Made by a program: the position numbers and the translations under genes
Notes under the pieces: model-generated
The model's database searches: none
Seen by the model: the letters and a program-made list of their open reading frames with translations, nothing else
What the model was told of the DNA's origin: nothing
Shown here: positions 25,607 through 34,025 of the stretch, in pieces
Layout of the letters: every line of letters starts with the position of its first letter
Numbering within the stretch: position 1 is the first letter of the stretch
DNA from: Deltaproteobacteria bacterium
GTDB lineage: Bacteria; Myxococcota; JACRCW01
Direction of reading: 5' to 3'
NCBI GenBank assembly: GCA_016218805.1
Contig: JACRCW010000051.1
Coordinates: forward strand, 1-52,277
DNA length: 52,277 nt

Positions 25607-26380
25607 ATGGAGCGCATCCAGATAGACCGGACGGTGCCGTCGTGGGACGGGCACGGCCACTGCGTGCTGCGTGTGTGGACTCCGCCGGGGTACGCGCGTG
25701 AGACGTGGCGCCGTTACCCCGTGGTGTACATGCAGGACGGGCAGAACGTGTTTGAGCACCACGCGTCCGCGCCGTGGCACACCTGGCACGCCAACCGCGC
25801 CATGGAGCGCCTGGTCCATGAGGGGCGCATTGAGCCGTGGATCATCGTCGCCATGGATCACGGGCCGGCCCGTTTTGATGACTATTCGCCGTGGCCCGAG
25901 GACAGCGTGGGGAGCGCGGGCGGGTTTGACCGCTGGGCGCGTCACCTGGTGGACGTGGTGATGCCGCACGTGCGGCGGCGCTGGCGCACGCGTCCCGGCG
26001 CGGAGTGGACCGCCACCACGGGTTCCAGCCTTGGCGGCATGGCGGCGCTGTGCCTGGGGTGGACGCGGCCGGCGGTGTTTGGGCGCCTGGGCGCGCTGTC
26101 CCCGTCCGTGATGTGGGCGGGCGGCCGCCTGCTGCGCGAGTGGACCGCGCACCCGCGCTGCTGGACGCGCATCTACGCGGACGCGGGAGAAACGGAGCTG
26201 TTTGACGGCGAGGGGTTGCGGCTGGACTACGGAAAGGCCGCGCGGGAGCTGGGCGCGCACCTGCACCGCCTGGGCTACGCGCCGTGGGAGCTGATGGTGC
26301 GGCTGGAGCCGGGCGGGCAGCACTCGGAGGCGGACTGGGCGCGGCGCCTGCCGCACGCGTGGGCCTGGTTGCTGGGATGA
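25607..26380 (+). CDS. Esterase D / Fes-like alpha/beta hydrolase
   Basis: The protein matches the putative esterase family (COG2819-like) with the hydrolase fold. 'RYPVVYMQDGQNVFE' is a conserved early segment, the nucleophile serine is in TGSSLGGMAALC, and a late His is present in 'PGGQHSEADWARR'. 257 residues, no signal peptide. Substrates of the family include acyl esters such as siderophore lactones, but none can be assigned here. The ATG at 25607 starts just after an AT-containing stretch that could hold the promoter. The stop codon overlaps the start of the next gene as ATGA. Confidence 0.85.
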   Translation: MERIQIDRTVPSWDGHGHCVLRVWTPPGYARETWRRYPVVYMQDGQNVFEHHASAPWHTWHANRAMERLVHEGRIEPWIIVAMDHGPARFDDYSPWPEDSVGSAGGFDRWARHLVDVVMPHVRRRWRTRPGAEWTATTGSSLGGMAALCLGWTRPAVFGRLGALSPSVMWAGGRLLREWTAHPRCWTRIYADAGETELFDGEGLRLDYGKAARELGAHLHRLGYAPWELMVRLEPGGQHSEADWARRLPHAWAWLLG

Positions 26381-27051
26381 TGGTCGCGCTGGTGCTGCTG
26401 GTGGCGCACGCGGACCCCGCGCTGAGCTTTGGGGACGGGGCGTGCGGCCGTCTCACCGGCGGGGTGGCGCTGCCGTGCGCCGGGCCCAATTTTGAGGCGG
26501 CAACGTCGCTGACCTGCAAGCTCGGGCGGCACCACCTGCACCCGCGGGTGCGGGACACGCTGGTGGACGCGTGGGCCGCGCTGGCCGTGACGCATCCGCG
26601 CCGCCGGTGGCAATACGGTGAAATGGGCTGGCTGAAAGGCGGGAAATTCCGTCCGCACCACACGCACCAGGCGGGGCGCAGCGCGGACTTCTTCTTCCCG
26701 GCGGTGGACGCGGCGGGTGCGCCAACGACGCTGGACGCCAACCCCGCCAACCTGTTTGGCTACAACTTGCACTTCCACACGGACGGCCGCCTGGGTGAGG
26801 ACGCGTTTGACGGCGCCGCGTTGGCGGACCACCTGCTCGCGCTGGAGGCGGCGGGACGGGCCCGCGGCGTGCGCATCCGCCTCATCATCATGGACGCGCC
26901 GTTCCGGGAGCGCGCGCTGGCCGCGCGGCCGGCGCTGCGCGCGTTGCAGGAACGCTTCAGCCGCAAGCCCGTGTGGATTGCGCATGACCAGCACTACCAC
27001 GTGGAGTTTGACCTGCCGGCACAGTTGCGGCGGCCGTTGCGCTGCCGTTGA
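26377..27051 (+). CDS. mepA: MepA-like (M74) murein endopeptidase
   Basis: Penicillin-insensitive murein endopeptidases cleave the D-Ala-mDAP cross-links of peptidoglycan in the periplasm. The zinc-binding pattern of this LAS-type family is present: 'HHTHQAGRSADFFFP' (H97 and D104 as ligands) and 'HYHVEFD' (H206, H208). The N-terminus has a short hydrophobic export segment (MMVALVLLVAHADPALS). 224 residues, slightly shorter than E. coli MepA. The ATG at 26377 overlaps the esterase stop; a second ATG at 26380 is equally possible. The symbol is by similarity. Confidence 0.85.
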   Translation: MMVALVLLVAHADPALSFGDGACGRLTGGVALPCAGPNFEAATSLTCKLGRHHLHPRVRDTLVDAWAALAVTHPRRRWQYGEMGWLKGGKFRPHHTHQAGRSADFFFPAVDAAGAPTTLDANPANLFGYNLHFHTDGRLGEDAFDGAALADHLLALEAAGRARGVRIRLIIMDAPFRERALAARPALRALQERFSRKPVWIAHDQHYHVEFDLPAQLRRPLRCR

Positions 27052-27074
27052 GCACGGTGCGCGGATGCCTGCGC

Positions 27075-28262
27075 TCACTGCTCCCAGGGGAAACACGGGT
27101 GCGGTCCGCCCGCGTGGATGGCGGCAATGGCGTCACGCAGCGGTCCCGGCTCCGCGTAGCGGACCAGGTACATGAGGTCCCCCATGGCGCCGGCCAGCAC
27201 CGGCGGCATCTCCCGCCAGTACATCAGCGCGTCTCCGGTCAGCTGCACCACCTCGTCATGGGCGCGGGCGTACCGGCGGCTGCGCCGGCGTGACACGTGC
27301 GCGGCCAGCCAGCGGCGTTCCGGCGGCGCCGCGGGCAGGTCCGCGCCGGCCTTCACGCGCGCCCACAGGTCGTACACGTCCGCGTCGGTGGCGTAGTTCA
27401 TGATGTCCGTTGAGAAACCGCCCGGGGGCCGGAGGTTGGCCTCCAGCGCGCACCAGTTCCCGTCGGCCAGGCGGAACATCTCCATGTGGAAGAAGCGCGC
27501 CTGCAGGTTGAACGCCGCCACCATGCGCCGGCCGTGGTCCTCCATGCCGGGGGGCAGCTCGCGCAGCGTGTGATAGGCCACGTTGCGCTGCTCGGTGAGC
27601 AGCTCCATCACGCCCGCGCTGTAAGTGGCCGCCGTGGCGAATACGATCCGTCCATCGGCCGCGGTGATGCCGTCGTAACTCAGCAGTTCACCGTCCACCC
27701 ACTTCTCCACAAACATCCCGCGCTGGTCCCGCGCCAGCACGTCCTCCAGGGCGCGCGGGTTGGCCACCTTGCACGTGCCGGCGGCGCCCACGCCCGTGTC
27801 CGGCTTGAGGATGAGCGGGAAGCCGTGCTCCCCCGCAAACGCGCGCAGCCGCTCCGGCGTGGTGTACGCCTCGCCGGGCGAGCACGGGACGCCCGCCGCC
27901 TGGAACAGCGCTTTCATGCCGGACTTGCTGCGCTCCCGCGCCATCTGCGCCGGCCGCGGGCCGGGGACGTTGAAGTCCTCGCGCAGGCGCGCTTCCAGCG
28001 GCAGCCAGTGTTCGTTGAGGGATTCCACCGCGCCCAGCCGCCCGTGCCGCGAGATGAGCAGCGCCACGGCGCGGTGGACCCCATCGTCGTCGCCCAGGTC
28101 GCGCAGGCCCTCATAGTCGGTCAGCGCTGCGTGCAGCTCGGGGCGCAGCTCATGGGCGGGTGCGTCCCCCAGGCCCAGCACGCGCACACCGTGGCGCCGC
28201 AGCGCGGCGCAGAACATGTGGAATTGGGGCGGAAAATGCGGCGAAATGAAAAGCAGGTTCAC
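27075..28262 (-). CDS. ATP-grasp domain protein (carboxylate-amine/thiol ligase)
   Basis: ATP-grasp enzymes join a carboxylate to an amine or thiol through an acyl-phosphate. The protein has an N-terminal Rossmann-like lobe (NLLFISPHFPPQFHMFCAAL), the ATP-binding segment 'LILKPDTGVGAAGTCKV', 'FVEKWVDGELLSYDG' and a metal-site segment 'WCALEANLRPPGG'. The length of 395 residues fits stand-alone ligases. Its ATG at 28262 overlaps the stop of the ferritin-like gene (ATGA), so the two genes belong to one operon. The substrate cannot be determined. Small peptides or carboxylate metabolites are typical. Confidence 0.82.
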   Translation of the reverse strand: MNLLFISPHFPPQFHMFCAALRRHGVRVLGLGDAPAHELRPELHAALTDYEGLRDLGDDDGVHRAVALLISRHGRLGAVESLNEHWLPLEARLREDFNVPGPRPAQMARERSKSGMKALFQAAGVPCSPGEAYTTPERLRAFAGEHGFPLILKPDTGVGAAGTCKVANPRALEDVLARDQRGMFVEKWVDGELLSYDGITAADGRIVFATAATYSAGVMELLTEQRNVAYHTLRELPPGMEDHGRRMVAAFNLQARFFHMEMFRLADGNWCALEANLRPPGGFSTDIMNYATDADVYDLWARVKAGADLPAAPPERRWLAAHVSRRRSRRYARAHDEVVQLTGDALMYWREMPPVLAGAMGDLMYLVRYAEPGPLRDAIAAIHAGGPHPCFPWEQ

Positions 28263-28810
28263 GACGCGCGGTCCTTGCCCCGGTCCTTCTTGCGGCGCTT
28301 GCGGTCGCGCTTGGCGTCCGGCGCGGGTGCGTCGTCGTCCTCCAGGTGCTCCGGAGGTGACGGGGCGTGCCCGGGCGCGCCAATGTCACGCAGCATCTTG
28401 CGCAGCTCCAGGCCGTGCATCTCCTCCTGGCCAATCTGGGTGCGGGCGAATTCCTCCAGGTACACCGACCGGTTGACGACGGTGTCCAAGAACTCCTTGT
28501 ACAGGTCCAGGGCGGCGCCTTCGTGCTCGCGGCTCTCCTCCAGGATGTCCTGCACGCTGTGCTTGTAGCTCTCCGGGATCTCCGCAATGCGCAGCGTGGG
28601 GTGTCCGCCCAGGCCCGTCAGCAGTTCGCCCGCCGTCTGCGCGTGCAGGAGGGACTCGCTGGCCTGCTGCTTCATGAACTGGACAATGGGAATCCGGTTG
28701 GGGCCAAAGATCATCAGCGAATAGTGCGTGTAACGCACCACGCCGGCCAGTTCGAACTCCATGATGCGGGACAGCAGCTTGCGGGTCTTCTTGAGATCGA
28801 GCGTCTTCAT
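28259..28810 (-). CDS. Ferritin-like / bacterioferritin-type protein
   Basis: Four-helix ferritin-like protein of 183 residues, resembling bacterioferritin. Possible di-iron ligands are E20 (FELAGVVRY), E94 and the pair E129xxH132 (QEEMHGLEL). The first ExxH motif is irregular: the residues before H56 read SESLLH, so the usual Glu three positions earlier is Ser and a Glu sits one position further up. No Met for heme can be assigned confidently. The C-terminal 35 residues are Lys/Arg/Asp-rich and probably disordered. ATG at 28810 is chosen; the frame upstream to 28888 lies in the divergent promoter region. Co-transcribed with the ATP-grasp gene. Confidence 0.8.
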   Translation of the reverse strand: MKTLDLKKTRKLLSRIMEFELAGVVRYTHYSLMIFGPNRIPIVQFMKQQASESLLHAQTAGELLTGLGGHPTLRIAEIPESYKHSVQDILEESREHEGAALDLYKEFLDTVVNRSVYLEEFARTQIGQEEMHGLELRKMLRDIGAPGHAPSPPEHLEDDDAPAPDAKRDRKRRKKDRGKDRAS

Positions 28811-28886
28811 GGCGCCCCTTCTACCACCCGCGCCCCGCCGACGGGCAATGGCGAACCGCGCGCGCACTGGCGGCATCCCAGGGGGC

Positions 28887-29417
28887 ATGAAGACCCGGGC
28901 GGGCGCAGGCGGTGTGGTGATGGCGGTAGTCTGGACGGTGGCGTGCGGCGCGCGCGCGCCGGGCGTGTGCGGGGATGACTACGAGGCCACGGTGGCGGAC
29001 TTTGACTGCCTGCTCGCGCTGCCGGAGGTGAAGGGCGTGCGCGTGCTCAACCGGTGCGGCGCCCAGCCGGCGGCGGAGGCCATTCTGCGTGACGGTGCGC
29101 AGGGCGCGCGCTTCCCGGTGGGCACCATCCTGCAGGTGATCCCAACGGAGGCCATGGTCAAGCGCGGCCCCGGTTACGACCCCGCCAATCATGACTGGGA
29201 GTACGTCATGCTGGGCGGAAACCCGGTGGGGTCGCGCATCACGGACCGCGGGCGCGCGGAAGTGCACAACCCGGTGGGGTCCTGCCTGGAGTGCCACGCG
29301 GGCGCGCGCGACTACGACTTCATCTGCGCCGGGGGGCACGGCTGTGACGCGCTTCCGCTCCCGCACACGGCGCTGGAGGCCTTGCAGCGCATGGATGCCC
29401 GCTGCCTGCCGCCGTGA
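28887..29417 (+). CDS. Lipoprotein with one heme c site, cytochrome P460-like
   Basis: The N-terminus is a lipoprotein-type signal ending in VACG (Cys20). A single CxxCH (CLECH, 133-137) is embedded in 'VGSCLECHAGARDYDFICAG', and an upstream segment 'RFPVGTILQVIPTEAMVKRG' is reminiscent of the cytochrome P460 family. Those proteins bind a c-type heme, often cross-linked to Lys, and detoxify hydroxylamine or nitric oxide. The P460 assignment is tentative since I compare by motif only. Several additional Cys (ICAGGHGC, ARCLPP) may form disulfides. 176 residues; ATG at 28887. Divergent from the ferritin-like gene. Confidence 0.65.
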   Translation: MKTRAGAGGVVMAVVWTVACGARAPGVCGDDYEATVADFDCLLALPEVKGVRVLNRCGAQPAAEAILRDGAQGARFPVGTILQVIPTEAMVKRGPGYDPANHDWEYVMLGGNPVGSRITDRGRAEVHNPVGSCLECHAGARDYDFICAGGHGCDALPLPHTALEALQRMDARCLPP

Positions 29418-29425
29418 ACGCCGTA

Positions 29426-30013
29426 TCAGCGCACAGCGGTCACGCCAGCGCGCGCGAGATCACCGGGTGTATCCAGGTCCTCCAGCACCGCCTCGTCGTC
29501 CACGTGCACTTCCGCCACCGGGCCCAGTTCGCCGATCACGTCCCGCACGGTGCGGTCCACCGCTGCGCGCGTGAGGTGGTCAAACCCCACCGCGCTGATA
29601 AGAAACGGGTGCCCGCGCGTCCCCGTGCGCACGGGGACCACCACGGTGGCGCCGCCGGCCACAAACCGCTCCCGCAGTGAGCGCACGGTGTCCGCGCGCA
29701 CGTGCGGGTGGTCCACCAGCGCCACCACGGCGGCCGCCGCGCGCGCGGCCGCCGCGTCCGCCAGGCCCAACTGGAGCGATCGCAGCATCCCGTCATCCAC
29801 GCGCGGGTTCACCACGGTGTGCGCGTCCGGCACCAGCGCGGCCAGGGTGGCGGCATCCTCGCCCAGCACCACGGTGACGTCGTCGCAGCCGCCCGCCCGC
29901 AGCGTGGCCACCGCGCGGGCCAACAGGCTCTCCCCCTGGACCAGCGCGCGCGCCTTGCGGGTGCCCGCGCGCAAGGACCGTCCCGCGGCAAGCACAATGC
30001 CGTGGACGCTCAC
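29426..30013 (-). CDS. MobA/MocA-like nucleotidyltransferase
   Basis: NTP-transferase domain (GT-A-like) protein of 195 residues. The nucleotide-binding motif [10 protein letters not shown] (8-17) is followed by '[19 protein letters not shown]' and later '[18 protein letters not shown]', which is close to MocA, the molybdopterin cytidylyltransferase branch. In that branch the product loads the Mo cofactor. No molybdoenzyme is in the window, so the substrate is uncertain. The start is a GTG at 30013, overlapping the stop of the subtilisin gene upstream as GTGA. The frame continues further upstream only as an artefact of the protease gene. Confidence 0.8.
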   Translation of the reverse strand: MSVHGIVLAAGRSLRAGTRKARALVQGESLLARAVATLRAGGCDDVTVVLGEDAATLAALVPDAHTVVNPRVDDGMLRSLQLGLADAAAARAAAAVVALVDHPHVRADTVRSLRERFVAGGATVVVPVRTGTRGHPFLISAVGFDHLTRAAVDRTVRDVIGELGPVAEVHVDDEAVLEDLDTPGDLARAGVTAVR

Positions 30014-32007
30014 GGCCGGCCCGGGCTCCGCCGCCGGCGGGCCCGCAGCAGCACCAGCAGCGCGGGGGCCCACGGTGTGGCGCCGGTGCACCCGGGAGGC
30101 ACGCCCGGCGGCAGCTTCCGGCACTTGCGGTTGCAGCCGTCCCAGTCGTCGGTGTTGCCGTCGTCGCACTGCTCGTCCGCCGCGTCGTCCACCACGCCGT
30201 TGCCGCACGTCTCGTCGGAACGGCAGTCCGCGGCGCAGCCGTCCCCGGCGCTGGTGTTCCCGTCGTCGCAGACCTCGCCCACCGCCGGGTCCACCGTCCC
30301 GTTGCCGCACGTCTCGTTGGAGCGGCAGTCGGCCGAGCAGCCGTCCCCGTCCACCGTGTTGCCGTCATCGCAGGCCTCGGTGCGCACCGCGTCCACCACG
30401 CGGTTGCCGCACTTCTCGTCGGAGCGGCAGTCTGCCGAACAGCCGTCACCCGCGGTGGCGTTCCCGTCGTCGCAGACCTCGGTCCGGTCCCGCCGCGTGT
30501 TGCCGCACACCACCACGGCGTCCGCGGCGGCAGCCAGGTCGGGCTGCGGGCCAATGTGCTCGGCGGTGTTGCCGCCCTGCGCGGTGCCGGTGCGGGTGAA
30601 GGCGTCCCGCACCTCAGTGGGCGGGATGGGCGCGCCGCCGCCGGCCTGCTGCACCGCCTGCAGCAACGCCGCCGCACCCGCCACCATGGGGCTGGCGGAC
30701 GACGTGCCGGCAAATTCCTGCGAATAGTACTGCCGGATGTCCCCGCCGCCGGACCACAGGTCCCCGTAGCCGGCGGACACCACGTAGATGCCCCAGCCCT
30801 GCACGTCCACGCGGCTGCCGTAGTTGGAGAAGTCCAGCCGGCTGCGCGCCGGGTAGCCCCCCACGCCGGGCGGCACGGCCGCACCCACAATGATGGCGCC
30901 GCTGTCCGCCACGCTGCGGTTGAACGCGGTGCCGTACTTGGGGTCATCCAGGTTGGCGTAGCCGTTACCGGCCGCCGCCACCACAACGACACCAACGGCG
31001 ACCATGGTGCGGACGGTGTCGTAGACCCCCGGTTCCCACTCCGTGGGGATGAGGCCTTCGCCGGTGGTTTCGTTGTAGCCCGGTCCGGCGGTCTGGCTCT
31101 CCATAAGGAACACGTCACCCGCGTCCATCAGGCCGGATTGCATGGTCTTGAGCAGCGCGCGCGGCGCATCCGTGCCGCGTTCCGTGGTGTACTCCGGCGC
31201 GTAGTGGCACCCCGCCGCCGGGGCAAACCCCGTCACGCCAAATCCATTGTCCCGTCCCAGCAGCATGGACAGCACCGCGGTCCCGTGGGCCGCGTAGTCC
31301 TGGTAGGGCAGGTTGGGTTCAATGGTACCCACGCCGGGAATCTGGGACCCGGCGCACCCGTCCAGGTCCTCGTGGTCGGCGGTCCAGTCCACCTCCATGT
31401 CCGTGATTTCCACCCCCGCGCCGTCGCCGCCGGGCAGCGCGCGCAGCACGGAGACCCCCAGCCCGTCCGGCGCGGGGCCCAGGTACGTCTGGCCCTCCAC
31501 GTAGGACGCCGTGGTGGGCGGCAGGTCCGCGGGGCGGCGCATGAGGCGCGCCACCGGGTAGGCCACCTCCACGTCCTTGCCGGCGTTGAGCCGCGCCAAC
31601 CACGCCTGCACCGCCCCCCAGGGCCCGCGAACGCGCAGTTCCGCGTACGTGCGCAGGTCCGCCACGTCGCACCGGCAGCGGTCCATGGCCAGGCCGCGCA
31701 ACTTCTCCAGGAAGCCCCTGTCCCCGTCCCACCAGGGTCCGGCGGCCAGCAGCTCCAGCCCCGTGGGCCGGTCCGCCAGGTCCAGCAACACCCGCGCACC
31801 GTCATGGAAGGTGGTGCCTGTCAGGACGGGGAGGGTGCCATCCTGGAACTTGATGCGGATGGTGCCGGAGAACGCGTGGGCGGGCAGGGCGGCCAGCGGC
31901 TCCCACTGCATCACCCGCCGCGGGCCCAGGCCGGGGGCAGCAAAGACCGTGGAAGACCCGCCCCACACCAGGGCAGTGACGACGAGGAAACGCCGGAGAG
32001 AAGACAT
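30010..32007 (-). CDS. Secreted subtilisin (S8) with four Myxococcus Cys-rich repeats and a MYXO-CTERM-like tail
   Basis: Signal peptide '[17 protein letters not shown]'. Catalytic residues of the S8 family: D203 ([10 protein letters not shown]), H241 ([11 protein letters not shown]), oxyanion N348 (AAAGNGY) and S436 ([12 protein letters not shown]). After the protease come four 32-33-residue repeats (about 501-630), each with 'CDDGN', a 'DGC' and 'DC' cysteine pattern. The C-terminus has a Gly-Cys at 639-640, a short hydrophobic run (WAPALLVLL) and RARRRR, resembling a myxosortase sorting signal. It is therefore expected to be a processed surface or secreted protease. 665 residues. Co-transcribed with the nucleotidyltransferase gene through the GTGA overlap. 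Confidence 0.9.
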   Translation of the reverse strand: MSSLRRFLVVTALVWGGSSTVFAAPGLGPRRVMQWEPLAALPAHAFSGTIRIKFQDGTLPVLTGTTFHDGARVLLDLADRPTGLELLAAGPWWDGDRGFLEKLRGLAMDRCRCDVADLRTYAELRVRGPWGAVQAWLARLNAGKDVEVAYPVARLMRRPADLPPTTASYVEGQTYLGPAPDGLGVSVLRALPGGDGAGVEITDMEVDWTADHEDLDGCAGSQIPGVGTIEPNLPYQDYAAHGTAVLSMLLGRDNGFGVTGFAPAAGCHYAPEYTTERGTDAPRALLKTMQSGLMDAGDVFLMESQTAGPGYNETTGEGLIPTEWEPGVYDTVRTMVAVGVVVVAAAGNGYANLDDPKYGTAFNRSVADSGAIIVGAAVPPGVGGYPARSRLDFSNYGSRVDVQGWGIYVVSAGYGDLWSGGGDIRQYYSQEFAGTSSASPMVAGAAALLQAVQQAGGGAPIPPTEVRDAFTRTGTAQGGNTAEHIGPQPDLAAAADAVVVCGNTRRDRTEVCDDGNATAGDGCSADCRSDEKCGNRVVDAVRTEACDDGNTVDGDGCSADCRSNETCGNGTVDPAVGEVCDDGNTSAGDGCAADCRSDETCGNGVVDDAADEQCDDGNTDDWDGCNRKCRKLPPGVPPGCTGATPWAPALLVLLRARRRRSPGRP

Positions 32008-32110
32008 GGGCCGCCGAGCCTAGCGGTTGCTCCCCGTCGGCACCACCGCCTTGGCGTTGGGCTCCCCGCGGCGCCACCGTCCGTGCTATCCCGCGCGCGG
32101 AGGACGGGCC

Positions 32111-32797
32111 GTGGCCGCAACCCATCCGTGGACCAGGGCGCTGCTGCAGGCGGCCGTTGCTGTGCCGCTGGCGGGCGGCTGCCTGTTGGGTACGGCCGGG
32201 ACGCTGGACTGGTGGAACGCTTGGGTGTTCCTGGGCTTCATGCTTGGGCTGTCCGCGCTGATGGGGTGGATCTTCTCGCGCTCCCCCGGGCTCGCCGAAG
32301 AGCGGGACACCGCGCGCGCCCGTGCGCGGTCCTGGGACACGGTGCTGGTGCCGGTGCTGGGCGCCGTGCTGCCGCTGCTGGCGCTGGTGCTGGCGGGACT
32401 GGACCGCCGCCACGGCTGGTCCGGGCCGGTGCCGCCCGTGGTGTCCCTGGCCGGCCTGCTGGCCATGCTGGCCGGCACCGCCCTCACCGCGTGGGCCATG
32501 GACACCAACCGGTTCTTCTCCAGCCACGTGCGCATCCAGGCGGACCGGGGGCATGTCGTCGTCAGTGCCGGGCCGTATGGGGTGGTGCGCCACCCCGGCT
32601 ACGCGGGGTCGCTGGTCTACAACCTGGCGGTGCCGCTGCTGTTGGGCTCGTGGGTGGCGCTGGTGCCGGTGGCCGCGTTTGTCCTGGTCACGCTGGTGCG
32701 CACCGCGCTGGAGGACCGCGTGCTGCGCGCGGAGCTGGCCGGCTACCGCGACTACGCCGCCGCGGTGCGCCACCGGCTGGTGCCCGGCGTCTGGTGA
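32111..32797 (+). CDS. ICMT/NnrU-like membrane methyltransferase
   Basis: Integral membrane protein of 228 residues with about five hydrophobic segments. The C-terminal half carries the isoprenylcysteine carboxyl methyltransferase-like pattern: 'HVVVSAGPYGVVRHPGYAGS' (SAM-binding RHP motif) and 'LEDRVLRAELAGYRDYAAAV'. In bacteria this family methylates small molecules or is of unknown substrate. The GTG start at 32111 is supported by GGAGGA at 32099-32104; the open frame from 32027 reads through non-conserved sequence. It is divergent from the secreted protease. Confidence 0.78.
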   Translation: MAATHPWTRALLQAAVAVPLAGGCLLGTAGTLDWWNAWVFLGFMLGLSALMGWIFSRSPGLAEERDTARARARSWDTVLVPVLGAVLPLLALVLAGLDRRHGWSGPVPPVVSLAGLLAMLAGTALTAWAMDTNRFFSSHVRIQADRGHVVVSAGPYGVVRHPGYAGSLVYNLAVPLLLGSWVALVPVAAFVLVTLVRTALEDRVLRAELAGYRDYAAAVRHRLVPGVW

Positions 32798-32942
32798 CGG
32801 CCCGCGCGGCCCGTCTCCCGCACCAGGAATGGTTCGCCCGGGTTCCCCGGGTCGGCAGCCCGTCGGGAGGGAGGGCTAGGGAGGGGGGTGGCGGTCGGGC
32901 CACCGCCCTGCGCGGCGATGCGGCCAAAGAGCACGTCGCTTC

Positions 32943-32997
32943 CTGTTACATCTGTCATACATATGCGCGCGGTGCATATGTATTACATATGTAACAG
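32943..32997. repeat. Nested AT-rich palindrome in the intergenic region
   Basis: Outer arms CTGTTACAT (32943-32951) and ATGTAACAG (32989-32997) are perfect complements. Inside them, ATACATATGC (32957-32966) and GCATATGTAT (32974-32983) form a second perfect stem with loop GCGCGGT. In a GC-rich genome such an AT-rich, two-level palindrome is striking. It may be an operator, an origin-like site or a mobile element core. Confidence 0.7.
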
Positions 32998-33014
32998 TGA
33001 ACGGACCACCCCGC

Positions 33015-33048
33015 CCTCGTCGCCGCGAGCAGCGCGGTGGCGACGAGG
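33015..33048. repeat. GC-rich hairpin (possible terminator or REP-type stem)
   Basis: CCTCGTCGCC (33015-33024) is followed by GGCGACGAGG (33039-33048). The ten-base arms are perfect, with a 14-base loop. No T-run follows on either strand, so factor-independent termination is uncertain. Confidence 0.6.
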
Positions 33049-33228
33049 CGGATTCAATCCGGAGTCACCCCAACAGCTTGATTCGCGGCGCAAGAAGGTG
33101 TGGAGGATTCAGTCTGGAGTGGCGAGGCTGCGCAGGTCCCCACCGGGCCGCCCTCTACCTGCCCGCTTGGCCCGGGGACCGGGATGACCCATTCCCCGGG
33201 CGGGAGTCGGGGACGCAGCGAATCCGCC
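33047..33228. repeat. Possible MITE-like element with 9-bp inverted ends
   Basis: GGCGGATTC at 33047-33055 and GAATCCGCC at 33220-33228 are perfect inverted complements bounding about 182 bases. Within it the 16-base motif GGATTCAATCCGGAGT (33050-33065) recurs with two mismatches at 33105-33120. No transposase is inside. Short ends can arise by chance, so this is a tentative call. Confidence 0.35.
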
Positions 33229-33279
33229 GCTCACGCAAACGGTGAGGCCGGACACAGACCAGCGCAATCAAAGGATATT

Positions 33280-33936
33280 TCAGGCCTTGCGGACGATCTT
33301 GGGGACGCGGTCGCTGGTGGCAGCAGCACGCGTGTGGCGGACTGGGTGGGCCACCGCTGCCTTGACCGTCTTGGCGGCCTTCACGGTGCGGGCGGTCTTG
33401 GTGGCCCGGGTCACCACCCGGGTTTCCTTGGCGCTCTTGGCCAGCTCAGCGCGCGTGGGCGGGGTGCTGGCCACGCGGTGGTTGGGGCGTTCGCCCTGCA
33501 TCATCCACTCAGCCAGGATGCGGTCCCGCTGGGCCTTGGTGCGGGCCGGGTAGCGGCGGACCTCAAACTTGGGAACCGTGATGCCCGCGCCCACCAGCCG
33601 CTGGTGCAGCCGCGGCCCGAACAGCGTCTTGCACAGCGGCGAGATTTCCTTGAGGCGGTTGATGTCCCCGCGCCAGTAGAACCCGCCGCCCTGGAAGATG
33701 GCGCGTCCGGCGCCTTCGGTGGCGTGCTGGTGGATGAAGTCCGCCACGCACGACGAGTAGAACTTCATCTCCGCTCGGTCAGCCAGCCCCGGGGTGATAC
33801 CCACCCGGCCCTGGCGGCTGTCAACGGTCAGCCACCGATCCTCATCCCGGAAATACCAGCTGAAGGTGGCCTCCACGGGAGCCGGAACATCCGTGGACGA
33901 GCTAACCAAGGCATCAAGGACGGCGTCGTAGAGCAC
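33280..33936 (-). CDS. SCP2-like protein with a histone-H1-like basic tail
   Basis: The first 150 residues look like an SCP2 sterol-carrier-type domain: 'TFSWYFRDEDRWLTVDSRQ', 'RAEMKFYSSCVADFIHQHA' and 'FYWRGDINRLKEISPLC'. Members bind lipids or are of unknown role. From about residue 165 the protein becomes a Lys/Ala/Thr/Val-rich basic tail (ATKTARTVKAAKTVKAAVA) that resembles histone H1-like DNA-binding tails. Start is a GTG at 33936, as no in-frame ATG is available before a stop. The fusion of a lipid-binding-like domain with a DNA-binding-like tail is unusual. Confidence 0.6.
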   Translation of the reverse strand: MLYDAVLDALVSSSTDVPAPVEATFSWYFRDEDRWLTVDSRQGRVGITPGLADRAEMKFYSSCVADFIHQHATEGAGRAIFQGGGFYWRGDINRLKEISPLCKTLFGPRLHQRLVGAGITVPKFEVRRYPARTKAQRDRILAEWMMQGERPNHRVASTPPTRAELAKSAKETRVVTRATKTARTVKAAKTVKAAVAHPVRHTRAAATSDRVPKIVRKA

Positions 33937-34025
33937 GGCTGGGGCATATAGCAGATTTCCCTACCGATTAAAACTTGCAACGCGGATCAGGGTCCGGATC
34001 CGACAGTGCCAACAATCATCAACAA

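Larger units (their letters stand above)
32798..33279. other. 482-bp intergenic region rich in hairpins
   Basis: There is no credible gene in this stretch. It holds a GC hairpin with GGCGGT (32890-32895) and ACCGCC (32902-32907), a nested AT-rich palindrome (32943-32997), a 10-base-arm hairpin (33015-33048), two copies of a GGATTCA-type motif (33050-33065 and 33105-33120) and 9-base inverted ends GGCGGATTC / GAATCCGCC (33047-33055 and 33220-33228). The neighbours, a methyltransferase and a minus-strand SCP2-like gene, converge here. The density of inverted repeats suggests mobile or REP-type elements rather than one terminator. Confidence 0.6.

Noticed and set aside
30556..32994. Plus-strand ORF of 812 codons
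   Set aside because: Its first two-thirds lie antisense to the S8 protease and the rest runs out of frame through the methyltransferase gene; composition is low-complexity and no domain is visible.
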